A stretch of DNA of 64,000 bases. Source: Paracoccus solventivorans (GTDB lineage: Bacteria; Pseudomonadota; Alphaproteobacteria; Rhodobacterales; Rhodobacteraceae). The DNA lies in contig NZ_FRCK01000001.1 in NCBI RefSeq assembly GCF_900142875.1, positions 372,001 to 436,000 on the forward strand, written 5' to 3'. The translations under genes and the position numbers were made by a program. The first letter of the stretch is position 1; every line of letters begins with the position of its first letter. Positions 1 to 7,598 of this stretch are shown here, in pieces. The notes beneath the pieces were generated by a model, which was not told the origin of the DNA, made no database searches, and saw only the letters and a list, made by a program, of their open reading frames with translations.

Positions 1-630
1 CCCAGCGAGATGATCCGCCGCGGCGAGCTGACCGAAGACGAGTTCCGCCGCTTTGTCGAGGCCGCGAACGCGCTGCAGAACTGCCCGCTTTACATCGACG
101 ACACCCCGGCGCTGCCGATCAACCAGCTGGCCGCGCGGGCCCGCAAGCTCAAGCGCACCGTGGGGCTGGACCTGCTGATCGTCGACTATCTGCAGCTGCT
201 GCGCGCCGCCACCGCCAAGGACAGCCGCGTCAACGAGGTCAGCGAGATCACCCAAGGGCTCAAGGCCGTCGCCAAGGAGCTGAACATCCCCGTCATCGCG
301 CTCAGCCAGCTGTCGCGACAGGTGGAAAGCCGCGAGGACAAGCGCCCGCAGCTGTCCGACCTGCGCGAATCGGGCAGTATCGAACAGGACGCCGACATCG
401 TGATGTTCGTGTTCCGCGAGGAATATTACCGCGAGCGCGAAAAGCCCTCGGACCACGATCTGGACAAGATGGCCACCTGGCAGCAGCTGATGGAGCAGGT
501 GCACGGCAAGGCCGAGGTCATCATCGGCAAGCAGCGCCACGGCCCGATCGGCACCGTCGAGCTCAGCTTCGAGGGCCGCTTCACCCGCTTTGGCAACCTT
601 GAACGGCACCACGTCCAGCAATGGGGCTGA
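1..630 (+). CDS. dnaB: Replicative DNA helicase DnaB, C-terminal part (5' end outside window)
   Basis: The reading frame is open from the first base, so only the last ~209 codons of the hexameric helicase that unwinds DNA at the replication fork are present. The RecA-like ATPase core is visible: the hydrophobic strand ending in a Walker B-type Asp (LDLLIVDYLQLL), the LSQLSRQVE segment and the DnaB signature LSDLRESGSIEQDADIVMF followed by an Arg/Glu-rich stretch. A KQRHGPIG loop near the C-terminus is also typical of DnaB. The stop codon overlaps the start of the next gene by 10 bases. Family assignment is secure; the N-terminal primase-interacting domain cannot be assessed. Confidence 0.95.
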   Translation, partial: PSEMIRRGELTEDEFRRFVEAANALQNCPLYIDDTPALPINQLAARARKLKRTVGLDLLIVDYLQLLRAATAKDSRVNEVSEITQGLKAVAKELNIPVIALSQLSRQVESREDKRPQLSDLRESGSIEQDADIVMFVFREEYYREREKPSDHDLDKMATWQQLMEQVHGKAEVIIGKQRHGPIGTVELSFEGRFTRFGNLERHHVQQWG

Positions 631-977
631 ACCTTCCCGTCCCCGTGGTGACCATCGGGCTGCTGCTGGCGTCGAACCTGTTCATGACCCTGGCCTGGTA
701 CGGGCATCTGAAGTTCAAGACCGCGCCCTTGCTGAGCGTCATTCTGATCAGCTGGGGCATCGCGTTCTTCGAGTATGTTTTGCAAATTCCTGCAAACCGC
801 ATCGGCCACGGGCATTTTTCCGCCGCGCAACTGAAGACCATTCAGGAGGTCATCAGCCTGACTGTCTTTGCCGGATTCTCGTGGCTGTATCTGGGCGAGA
901 AACTGGGCTGGCAGCATAGCGTCGGCTTTGCCCTGATCTGCGCCGGCGCCTGGTTCGTGTTCCACGACTGGGGGTAA
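621..977 (+). CDS. DUF486 / DMT-superfamily small membrane protein
   Basis: A 118-aa protein with four predicted transmembrane helices (about residues 5-24, 35-55, 74-92 and 98-115) and almost no soluble part. The pattern matches the DUF486 branch of the drug/metabolite transporter superfamily, whose members are predicted inner-membrane proteins of unknown substrate. The ATG lies inside the end of dnaB, so the two are probably co-transcribed with translational coupling. No substrate can be inferred. Confidence 0.8.
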   Translation: MGLNLPVPVVTIGLLLASNLFMTLAWYGHLKFKTAPLLSVILISWGIAFFEYVLQIPANRIGHGHFSAAQLKTIQEVISLTVFAGFSWLYLGEKLGWQHSVGFALICAGAWFVFHDWG

Positions 978-979
978 GT

Positions 980-1030
980 GGTGCGTGCAGAGCACGCACC
1001 CTACCTCGCCCGCGCCCGGTAGGGTGCGTG
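980..1030. repeat. Intergenic inverted repeats with two mutually exclusive hairpins
   Basis: GGTGCGTGC at 980-988 pairs perfectly with GCACGCACC at 992-1000. CACGCACCCTACC at 993-1005 pairs perfectly with GGTAGGGTGCGTG at 1018-1030. The middle arm is shared, so the RNA could fold either way. The element follows the stop of the DUF486 gene and lacks a strong U-tract. It may act as a 3' terminator or stability element, or be a dispersed intergenic repeat. Confidence 0.6.
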
Positions 1031-1085
1031 GTTCCCACGAACCATTGCGCCGGGCTTTCCCGGCAATCGCCTCCCCCCGCCCGCA

Positions 1086-1171
1086 TTGCTGCAATGCAGC
1101 AAGCGCATGGCTGCCCTGCGTATGGCGGGCTTGCCAAACTCGGGTTTGCAAAGCCTATGCAGGGTTTGCAA
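1086..1171. promoter_or_regulatory. Candidate ScfR operator region (TTTGCAAA motifs and palindrome)
   Basis: Upstream of the regulator gene lie a near-perfect 17-bp palindrome (TTGCTGCA-A-TGCAGCAA, 1086-1102), a TTGCCAAAC...GTTTGCAA inverted pair (1131-1151), and GGGTTTGCAA repeated exactly 20 bp apart at 1142 and 1162. From family knowledge, PccR of Rhodobacter sphaeroides and RamB-type regulators bind TTTGCAAA-type sites. Autoregulation by the gene starting at 1192 is inferred. Confidence 0.55.
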
Positions 1172-1191
1172 GCGAACCGGAGGAGGAACCG

Positions 1192-2589
1192 ATGGCCAGC
1201 CACAAGATCTACGCCGGCGCCTCGCTGCGCGAGACCCGCAACCGCCACGGGCTGACCCAGCGGGTGTTCGCCGACCGGCTGGGGGTGTCGCTGCCCTATC
1301 TCAGCCAGATGGAGAACAACCACCGCCCGGTCTCGGCCGGGGTGCTGCTGAAGCTGGCATCCGAGTTCGCGGTGGACGTGGGCGCGATGGCGGCGGGGGA
1401 CGCCGACCGCATGGTGGTGGACCTGGCCGAGGCGCTGGCCGATCCGTTGTTCGACGGCACGCCCTCGCTGGCCGATCTGCGGCTGGCGGCCTCGAACACG
1501 CCGGGGTTGGTGCGCTCGTTCCTCGATCTTTACCGCGCCCATCGCGCCGGACAGGACCGGCTGGCGGCGCTGGACGAGGCCTTTGGCGCCACCGGCCAGA
1601 ACGCCGCCTGCTCGCCCTGGGAAGAGGTGCGCGACTTCTTCCACTACTGCGACAACTACATCGACGCCGTGGACCGCGCGGCCGAGCGTTTCGCCTGCCC
1701 CGAGGGCAAGCGCGCCGAGCCGATGGCGCGGGCGCTGACGGCGCTGGCCACCCGCGGCATCACCGTGCAGTCGGCCGAACTGCCGCCCGGCTCGGTGTTC
1801 CTGCGCGACGGCAATGTGGTGACGCTGAACACGCTGACCGACCGCTCGACGCAGGTGTTCCAGCTGTTCAACCTGGTGGCGCGCGAGACCCGCGCCGACC
1901 TGCTGGAGGCGACGCTGGACCTGGCGCGGTTCCGCAGCGAGGCCGCCCGCGACATCGCCCGGCTGGGGCTGGCCAATTATTTCGCCGGCGCCGCGCTGCT
2001 GCCCTATCGCGCCTTTCTGGCCGCCGCCCGGGCCGAGCGCCACGATCTGGAACGGCTGGCGCATCTGTTCGGCGCCTCGCTGGAACAGGTGGCGCATCGG
2101 CTGTCGACGCTGCAACGCTCGGGCGACCGCGGCATCCCGTTCTTTTTCGTGCGCGTCGACCAGGCCGGCACCATCACCAAGCGCCACTCCGCCACCCGGC
2201 TGCAATTCGCCCGCTTCGGCGGCGCCTGCCCGCTGTGGAACGTGCATCGCGCCTTTGAAACCCCGGGCCAGTTCCTGCGGCAGCTGGCGCAGACCCCGGA
2301 CGGGGTGCGCTACCTGTGCCTGTCGCGCGAGGTGGCCAAGCCCGGCGGCTCATTCCGCGCGCCGGTGCGCCGCTTTGCCATCTGCCTGGGCTGCGAGATC
2401 ACCCACGCCCGCGCGCTGACCTATGCCGACGACATGGATGTGTCGAACCCGGCCGGCTACGAGCAGATCGGGGTCAGCTGCCGCATCTGTCCGCGGCAGG
2501 ATTGCCACCAGCGATCAGTCCCGCCGATCGACCGCGAGGTGACGATTCCCGCCGACCGCGCCGGCCCCCTGCCCTACGCCATCGCCTGA
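1192..2589 (+). CDS. Short-chain fatty acyl-CoA regulator (ScfR/PccR/RamB family), XRE-type
   Basis: A 465-aa cytoplasmic transcription factor. Residues ~8-62 form an XRE helix-turn-helix (LRETRNRHGLTQRVFADRLG, then SLPYLSQMENN). The long C-terminal part follows the ScfR plan, a DUF2083 region with paired cysteines (ICLGCEIT, CRICPRQDC) and the conserved phrase SNPAGYEQIG. Relatives sense short-chain acyl-CoAs and control propionyl-CoA or acetate assimilation genes. The start was chosen at the ATG preceded by GGAGGAGG at about -6; an in-frame upstream extension lacks a ribosome binding site. Its own upstream region carries TTTGCAAA motifs. Nearby branched-chain acyl-CoA genes are plausible but unproven targets. 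Confidence 0.85.
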   Translation: MASHKIYAGASLRETRNRHGLTQRVFADRLGVSLPYLSQMENNHRPVSAGVLLKLASEFAVDVGAMAAGDADRMVVDLAEALADPLFDGTPSLADLRLAASNTPGLVRSFLDLYRAHRAGQDRLAALDEAFGATGQNAACSPWEEVRDFFHYCDNYIDAVDRAAERFACPEGKRAEPMARALTALATRGITVQSAELPPGSVFLRDGNVVTLNTLTDRSTQVFQLFNLVARETRADLLEATLDLARFRSEAARDIARLGLANYFAGAALLPYRAFLAAARAERHDLERLAHLFGASLEQVAHRLSTLQRSGDRGIPFFFVRVDQAGTITKRHSATRLQFARFGGACPLWNVHRAFETPGQFLRQLAQTPDGVRYLCLSREVAKPGGSFRAPVRRFAICLGCEITHARALTYADDMDVSNPAGYEQIGVSCRICPRQDCHQRSVPPIDREVTIPADRAGPLPYAIA

Positions 2590-2778
2590 GCCGCAAGACG
2601 GTTTTTCCGCAGCGGCGGGTTTCCGCGCGATTCGGTTCCATCCGGCGAGCAGTTTTGGCGCATTTCCGCCTACGCCCCCTCACGAAAATTTCGACCGTTG
2701 CATCGTTGTCACGGTTTCCTCTACGAAAACGCCAGCTGCGGGGCGCTGCCCTTGGATAACGAGATTGGATCGCCCTGC

Positions 2779-4011
2779 ATGACCGGACCAGATCAGCCAA
2801 GCACCGCCGCAACCGCAGGTCAGGCAGGCTTCCGCCCCTTGTTGCGCCGGTTCGGCATGGTGGTGGTGACGGGCTGGGCGATGGCGGCGACCTCGATCCT
2901 GGCGCTGGATGCGCTGGGGGTTTCGGGGGCCGGGCCGCAGGCCGCGGCGACCACCGCCACCCAGCAGCAGCTGGCTGAGCTGATCGCCCAGCGCGACGCC
3001 CGCGCGGCCGAGGCCGCCTCGGCGCAAAGCCGCTTTACCGCCGCGCTGGACCAGCTTTCCGCGATGCAGACGCAGCTGCTTACCTCAGAGGAAAAGCGCC
3101 GCGAACTGGAAAGCGGCATCGGCGCGATCCAGGCCTCGCTGCATGATGCGCTGGCCCGCAACGCGGACGCCGACCGCCGGCTGGCCGCGGCGGACACCCA
3201 GGCGCCGGGTTCGGACGAGGATCTGTCGGTGGCGCTGGACATCCTGTCGGGCGAGCTGGAAACCATCGCCGCCCGCAGCGCCGAGGCCGACCAGCGCGCG
3301 ACCGAGGCCGTCCGCACCGCCGAGGCGCTGGAGCTGGAGCGTGACGAGATCCTGCGCCGCAACGAGGAAATCTTTGCCCAGCTCGAGGCCGCGGTCGAAC
3401 AGTCGGTCAAGCCGCTGGACGACATGATCAAGAAGGTCGGCGTCGACAGCGACCGGCTGCTGGCTACGGTCCGCAAGGGCTACGGCGGCACCGGCGGGCC
3501 GCTGACCCCCATGGGCTATTCGACCCGCGGCAACGCCGCGATCACCGAGAACGAGGCCCGCGCGCAAGAGGTCATGGTCTCGCTGGGCAAGTTCGACAAC
3601 TACCGCATCGCGGTCAGCAAGCTGCCGCTGGCGATGCCGGTGAAATCGGCCTTCCGCTTCAGCTCGCATTACGGCGCCCGCTGGGGGCGGCAGCATCAGG
3701 GCATCGACATGGCCGCGCCGGTCGGCACCCCGGTCTTTGCCACCGGCGACGGGGTGGTGGTGTTTGCCGGCTGGCAGCGCGGCTACGGCAACCTCATCAA
3801 GATCAAGCATGAGCTGGGCACCGAGACCCGTTACGCGCATCTTTCGAAAATCCGCGTGAAACAGGGCCAGAGAGTCTCGCGCAACACGCTTATCGGTGAT
3901 ATTGGCAATACCGGCCGATCGACCGGTCCGCATCTGCACTACGAAGTGCGTGTGGACGGGAAGGCCGTGAACCCCATGAGCTTTATCAAGGCCGCACAGA
4001 ATGTTTTCTAA
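2779..4011 (+). CDS. Membrane-anchored M23 (LytM) metallopeptidase with coiled coil
   Basis: About 410 aa: a short cytoplasmic tail, one membrane segment near residues 25-50, a long Glu/Ala/Arg-rich coiled coil (~60-230) and a C-terminal LytM domain. The zinc motifs are intact: HQGIDMA near residue 305 and HLHYEV near 385. It should act in the periplasm on peptidoglycan cross-links, or as an activator of other hydrolases. The ATG at 2779 is preferred over a TTG at 2698 because the latter lacks an RBS and only adds unstructured sequence. The stop overlaps the bactofilin start by 11 bases, suggesting that the peptidase and the cytoskeletal scaffold work together, as known for bactofilin-M23 pairs. 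Confidence 0.88.
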   Translation: MTGPDQPSTAATAGQAGFRPLLRRFGMVVVTGWAMAATSILALDALGVSGAGPQAAATTATQQQLAELIAQRDARAAEAASAQSRFTAALDQLSAMQTQLLTSEEKRRELESGIGAIQASLHDALARNADADRRLAAADTQAPGSDEDLSVALDILSGELETIAARSAEADQRATEAVRTAEALELERDEILRRNEEIFAQLEAAVEQSVKPLDDMIKKVGVDSDRLLATVRKGYGGTGGPLTPMGYSTRGNAAITENEARAQEVMVSLGKFDNYRIAVSKLPLAMPVKSAFRFSSHYGARWGRQHQGIDMAAPVGTPVFATGDGVVVFAGWQRGYGNLIKIKHELGTETRYAHLSKIRVKQGQRVSRNTLIGDIGNTGRSTGPHLHYEVRVDGKAVNPMSFIKAAQNVF

Positions 4012-4498
4012 GACTCGCGTCACTGAACCCGGACCCCGCGCCCAGACCCCGGAGGCAGAGCTGGGCCGCCCCGTCATCGACACGCCGTCGGATTACGCGC
4101 CGCCGCCGGTGCGCACCCGCTCGGGTCCGTCGGTCCTGTCCAGCGACCTGACGGTCAAGGGCAATATCACCACCCAGGGCGACGTGCAGATCGAGGGCAC
4201 GGTCGAGGGCGACATCCGCGCCCACCAGCTGACCGTGGGCGACAGCGCCACCATCCGGGGCGAGATCGTCGCCGACGAGATCATCGTCAACGGCCGCGTG
4301 GTCGGCCGGGTCCGCGGGCTCAAGGTGCGCCTGTCGGCCACCGCGCGGGTCGAGGGCGACATCGTCCACAAGACCATCGCCATCGAATCGGGTGCGCATT
4401 TCGAGGGCTCGGTCCAGCGTCAGGAAGACCCGCTGGGCAATGGCGTGACCCCGAAGCTGGCGCCGCCGGCCGCATCCAAGGTCGACGTGGACGCCTGA
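4001..4498 (+). CDS. Bactofilin (polymer-forming cytoskeletal protein)
   Basis: A 165-aa bactofilin. The core (about residues 45-140) shows the repeating beta-helix pattern with Gly at the turns and alternating short hydrophobic and acidic stretches (KGNITTQGDVQIEGTVEGDI, then further turns). It is flanked by disordered proline-rich tails. Bactofilins self-assemble without nucleotide into filaments on the inner membrane and position cell-wall enzymes. It overlaps the M23 peptidase gene upstream and is followed by an intrinsic terminator, so the two form a compact operon. Confidence 0.92.
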   Translation: MFSKTRVTEPGPRAQTPEAELGRPVIDTPSDYAPPPVRTRSGPSVLSSDLTVKGNITTQGDVQIEGTVEGDIRAHQLTVGDSATIRGEIVADEIIVNGRVVGRVRGLKVRLSATARVEGDIVHKTIAIESGAHFEGSVQRQEDPLGNGVTPKLAPPAASKVDVDA

Positions 4499-4522
4499 TC
4501 CGGGCGACCGCGGCAGTCACGG

Positions 4523-4548
4523 ACGGGCGCCTTGGTGGCGCCCGTTTT
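4523..4548 (+). terminator. Intrinsic terminator after bactofilin
   Basis: A perfect 9-bp stem (ACGGGCGCC / GGCGCCCGT) with a 5-nt loop TTGGT is followed by TTT. It lies 25 bases after the bactofilin stop and just before the convergent DUF2189 gene. Little U-tract is available for the opposite strand, so it mainly serves the plus-strand operon. Confidence 0.8.
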
Positions 4549-4560
4549 CAGTTCAACCAG

Positions 4561-5490
4561 TCAGCTCAGCCAGCCCGGGTCGGCGGCGGCCTCGGTCTCA
4601 TCCTCGTCGGGCAGCAGGTGGCGGTACATATGCCAGCTGGCATGGCCCAGCACCGGCAGCGCCACGAACAGCCCCAGGAACAGCGGCAGGATTCCCGCGA
4701 ACAGGATCGCCGCGATCACCAGCGCCCACAGGCCGGCCACCAGCGGGTTGGCGGTCACCGCCCCAATGCTGGCGATGATCGCCGAGATGAAATCCACCTC
4801 GCGGTCGAGCAGCAGCGGCAGGCCGGCAACGGTCATCGCAAACAGCGCCGCCGCGAAACCGGCGCCGATGGCGGTGCCCACCGCCAGCATCACCAGCCCG
4901 CGCCCCTGCAACAGCAGCTCGGGAGAGCTGGTGATGTTGGTCAGCGACTGCACCCCCATGAACATGGCAAAGATGGTGTGGGCGACGAAGACCCAGAACA
5001 TGAACATCAGCAGGATCACCATCGCCATCGAGGGCACCTGCCGGTCCTTCTGGGCAAAGACCGCACCCAGCACCCCGGGCCAGTCCAGCGGCAGCCCCGA
5101 TTCGATGCGGCGGCTGACCTCGTAAAGGCCGACGGCGGCAAAGGGGGCGATCAGCGGAAAGCCGACGACAAAGGGAATCAGCCACCATTCCTGCCCCATG
5201 GCCAGCGCCACCGCGGCCAGCACCAGCCCGCCCAGCACGTAGAACAGCGAAAAGAACAGACCGAAGGCCGGGGCGGTGCGGAAATCCCGCCAGCCGGCCC
5301 GCAGCGAACCGGTGATGGCGTCAAGCCCGATCAGCGCGGGGTCGGGGATCGGGTCGGGGGTGATGTCCTGCCGGACCGCGGCGGGGCGATAGGGCCGTTC
5401 GGGGATGCCCGGCGCGGGGTCCGGTGCCGGGTCGGGCAGCGGCGGGCGCGTGGGGTCGGGAATCGGCCGCGGGTCCGGGAGATCGCTCAT
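4561..5490 (-). CDS. DUF2189 integral membrane protein
   Basis: A 309-aa protein with a proline/aspartate-rich N-terminal tail (~70 residues, PDP repeats) and about six hydrophobic helices, as in the DUF2189 family of predicted inner-membrane proteins. Function is unknown. The ATG overlaps the coaD stop codon (ATGA), so it is translated from the coaD message. An in-frame extension to 5832 is antisense to coaD sequence and not credible. Confidence 0.85.
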   Translation of the reverse strand: MSDLPDPRPIPDPTRPPLPDPAPDPAPGIPERPYRPAAVRQDITPDPIPDPALIGLDAITGSLRAGWRDFRTAPAFGLFFSLFYVLGGLVLAAVALAMGQEWWLIPFVVGFPLIAPFAAVGLYEVSRRIESGLPLDWPGVLGAVFAQKDRQVPSMAMVILLMFMFWVFVAHTIFAMFMGVQSLTNITSSPELLLQGRGLVMLAVGTAIGAGFAAALFAMTVAGLPLLLDREVDFISAIIASIGAVTANPLVAGLWALVIAAILFAGILPLFLGLFVALPVLGHASWHMYRHLLPDEDETEAAADPGWLS

Positions 5491-6002
5491 CCGGGTTTCA
5501 CTCCATTGCCGTTGGGGAACTTGCCCTCGAGCGCGGCGCGGACCGGGGGGGTCACGAACTTGGACACGTCGCCGCCCAGCCGGGCGATTTCCTTGACCAG
5601 CTTGGACGCGATCGCCTGCCGCCGCGCGTCGGCCATCAGGAACACGGTTTCCACGCTGGCATCCAGCGCCCGGTTCATGCCGACCATCTGGAACTCGTAC
5701 TCGAAGTCGGTCACCGCCCGCAGGCCGCGCACGATCACCCTTGCGCCCACGTCGCGGGCGCAGTCGATCAGCAGGTTCTCGAACGGATGGACGACGATCT
5801 CGACCCCGCAGGCGCGGGTGATCTCGGCGCATTCGGCCTCGACCATGGCGACGCGCTGTTCCAGCGTGAACAGCGGCCCCTTGTCGCGGTTGATCGCCAC
5901 CCCGATCACCAGCCGGTCCACCAGCGTCGTCGCCCGCTGAATGATATCGACATGGCCAAGCGTGATCGGGTCGAAGGTGCCGGGATAAAGGCCGATGCGC
6001 AT
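5487..6002 (-). CDS. coaD: Phosphopantetheine adenylyltransferase
   Basis: A 171-aa nucleotidyltransferase catalysing the penultimate step of coenzyme A synthesis (4'-phosphopantetheine + ATP to dephospho-CoA). The N-terminal T/HxGH nucleotide-binding motif is seen in GTFDPITLGH (residues 8-17), followed by VIGVAINRDKGPLF and the late motif FLMADARRQAIASKLVKEIA. The start at ATG-CGC-ATC matches the usual MRIGLYPG beginning; a 26-residue upstream extension is unlike the family. The downstream DUF2189 gene overlaps it by 4 bases. Confidence 0.97.
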   Translation of the reverse strand: MRIGLYPGTFDPITLGHVDIIQRATTLVDRLVIGVAINRDKGPLFTLEQRVAMVEAECAEITRACGVEIVVHPFENLLIDCARDVGARVIVRGLRAVTDFEYEFQMVGMNRALDASVETVFLMADARRQAIASKLVKEIARLGGDVSKFVTPPVRAALEGKFPNGNGVKPG

Positions 6003-6033
6003 GGGATTGCTCCGTTTCACGGTTGCGTCATCC

Positions 6034-6062
6034 TGCAAAATCGTAAGCAACCGCATTTTGCA
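6034..6062. repeat. Inverted repeat upstream of coaD
   Basis: TGCAAAAT (6034-6041) and ATTTTGCA (6055-6062) are a perfect 8-bp inverted repeat with a 13-bp spacer, centred about 45 bases upstream of the coaD start and downstream of the CBS gene. Spacing and AT-richness fit an operator; as a terminator the stem would be weak. Confidence 0.4.
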
Positions 6063-6087
6063 AGCGCCGCGGCGCAGCAATCTGCAA

Positions 6088-6528
6088 TCAGTTGCCCATG
6101 ATCATCCCGGTCAGCGCCTCTTGTTCCGCCGCCAGCTCCTTGAGCCGCGCGAACACCACGTCGCCGATCGAGATCACCCCCAGCATCTTGCCGTGGTCGT
6201 CGACCACCGGCACGTGCCGGAACCGGCCCTTGGTCATCCGTTCCAGCACGGTCAGCGCATCGTCGCCGCAGACGCAGGTGCTGAGGTTGCGGGTCATCAG
6301 CTCGCTGGCCTTGCGGTTCAGCACCACGCCGCCGTCGCGGCCCAGTTCGCGCACGATGTCGCGTTCCGACAGGATCCCGTCGGGGGTCTTGCCGTCCGAC
6401 GAGACCAGCACCGCCCCGATCCGGCGCTCGGACAGCAGCCGGGTCGCCTCGGCCACGGGGGTGTCGGGCGCGATCATCACGATCTCGTCCGGCCCGGCTT
6501 TCATGGCAAGGATCTGCTTCACGATCAT
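6088..6528 (-). CDS. Tandem CBS-domain protein
   Basis: A 146-aa protein consisting only of two CBS repeats (about 10-68 and 78-135), with the typical IGAVLVSSDGKTPDGILSER and FRHVPVVDDHGKMLGVISIG segments. Stand-alone CBS pairs bind adenine nucleotides and act as energy or redox sensors. The ATG at 6528 follows an AAGGGG ribosome site. The partner protein is unknown. Confidence 0.88.
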   Translation of the reverse strand: MIVKQILAMKAGPDEIVMIAPDTPVAEATRLLSERRIGAVLVSSDGKTPDGILSERDIVRELGRDGGVVLNRKASELMTRNLSTCVCGDDALTVLERMTKGRFRHVPVVDDHGKMLGVISIGDVVFARLKELAAEQEALTGMIMGN

Positions 6529-6585
6529 GGCGCACCCCTTCTGCGGTCGTTTCACCATCCAGCGTTGCTGCGGCGCGTCGTTTCG

Positions 6586-7494
6586 TCAAGGGTGCGCATC
6601 GTCTTGCGCCTGCACCTGCGCTTCCAGCCGCGCAACCTCGCGCCGCAGCCCGGCGGCAACCTCTTCGGCCAGCCGCGCCAACCGGCCCGAGCGCAGGTCG
6701 TCCCCCGGCCGCAGCAGCCAGAACGACCGGCGCAGCGAAATGTCGTCGGCCAGCACCCGCCGCACCCCCGGGGCAAAGGGGATGGCGAAGTCATGGACGA
6801 TGCCCAGCCCCGCCCCCGCCCGGATCGCCTGCAGCTGCACGCTGACCGAGTTCGAGGTCAGCGCCGCATGGTCGGCGCCGGTCTCGGCCAGATAGTCGAG
6901 CTCGCGGTCAAAGATCATGTCGGGGATATAGCCGATCATGCTGTGCCCGCGCAGGTCGGCGCGGCTGCGAATCGGCGGGTGGCGGTGCAGATAGTCCTGA
7001 TGCCCGGCCAGGTGCAGGTGATAGTCGGCGATCTTCTGCACGGTGGCGCGGCCGGTGCGGGGGCGGCTGACGGCGATGGCCATGTCGGCCTCGCGCCGGG
7101 ACAGGTTGAAGACGCGCGGCAGGGCGACGATCTGGATTTCCAGCCCCGGGTGGTCGCGCATCATCCGCGCCGCCAGCTGCGGTAGCAGATAGTTGGCGCA
7201 GCCGTCGGGGGCACCGATGCGCAGCTGCCCGGTCAGCCCGGCGCGGGTCAGCGCCTCGCCGGCGGCATGGGCGGCGGCTTCGGCGGCCTCGGCGTGGGGA
7301 ATCAGGGCGGTGCCCTCGGGGGTCAGCGCATAGCCCTGCGGGGTCTTGGCGAACAGCGCCCGGCCCAGCGCGGTTTCCAGCCGCGCCACCCGCCGCCCCA
7401 TGGTCGAGGCGTCCATCCCCAGCCGCCGCCCGGCCCGCGACAGCGATTCCTCGCGCGCGACGGCCAGGAAGATGCGCAAATCGTCCCAGTCCAT
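6586..7494 (-). CDS. LysR-family transcriptional regulator
   Basis: A 302-aa LysR regulator. The N-terminal winged HTH (residues ~1-60, MDWDDLRIFLAVAREESLSR) is followed by a periplasmic-binding-like effector domain (from ~90) and a charged C-terminal helix. The start is the ATG at 7494, which gives the canonical LysR beginning. It is transcribed divergently from mmsA with about 100 bp between them, so control of mmsA and autoregulation are likely by position. The ligand is not evident. Confidence 0.88.
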   Translation of the reverse strand: MDWDDLRIFLAVAREESLSRAGRRLGMDASTMGRRVARLETALGRALFAKTPQGYALTPEGTALIPHAEAAEAAAHAAGEALTRAGLTGQLRIGAPDGCANYLLPQLAARMMRDHPGLEIQIVALPRVFNLSRREADMAIAVSRPRTGRATVQKIADYHLHLAGHQDYLHRHPPIRSRADLRGHSMIGYIPDMIFDRELDYLAETGADHAALTSNSVSVQLQAIRAGAGLGIVHDFAIPFAPGVRRVLADDISLRRSFWLLRPGDDLRSGRLARLAEEVAAGLRREVARLEAQVQAQDDAHP

Positions 7495-7598
7495 CCGCGC
7501 CACCCGTTGCAAAACCGCAAAACCGTTTGGCCGGATCGTCGCTTTACGCCTGCGTTTGCGCAAGGGTAATCTGCGCCCGCAATCAGGGGAGATCCGTC

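Noticed and set aside
853-2247. A 464-codon minus-strand frame over the ScfR gene
   Set aside because: Antisense shadow of a well-supported gene; low-complexity composition and no ribosome site.
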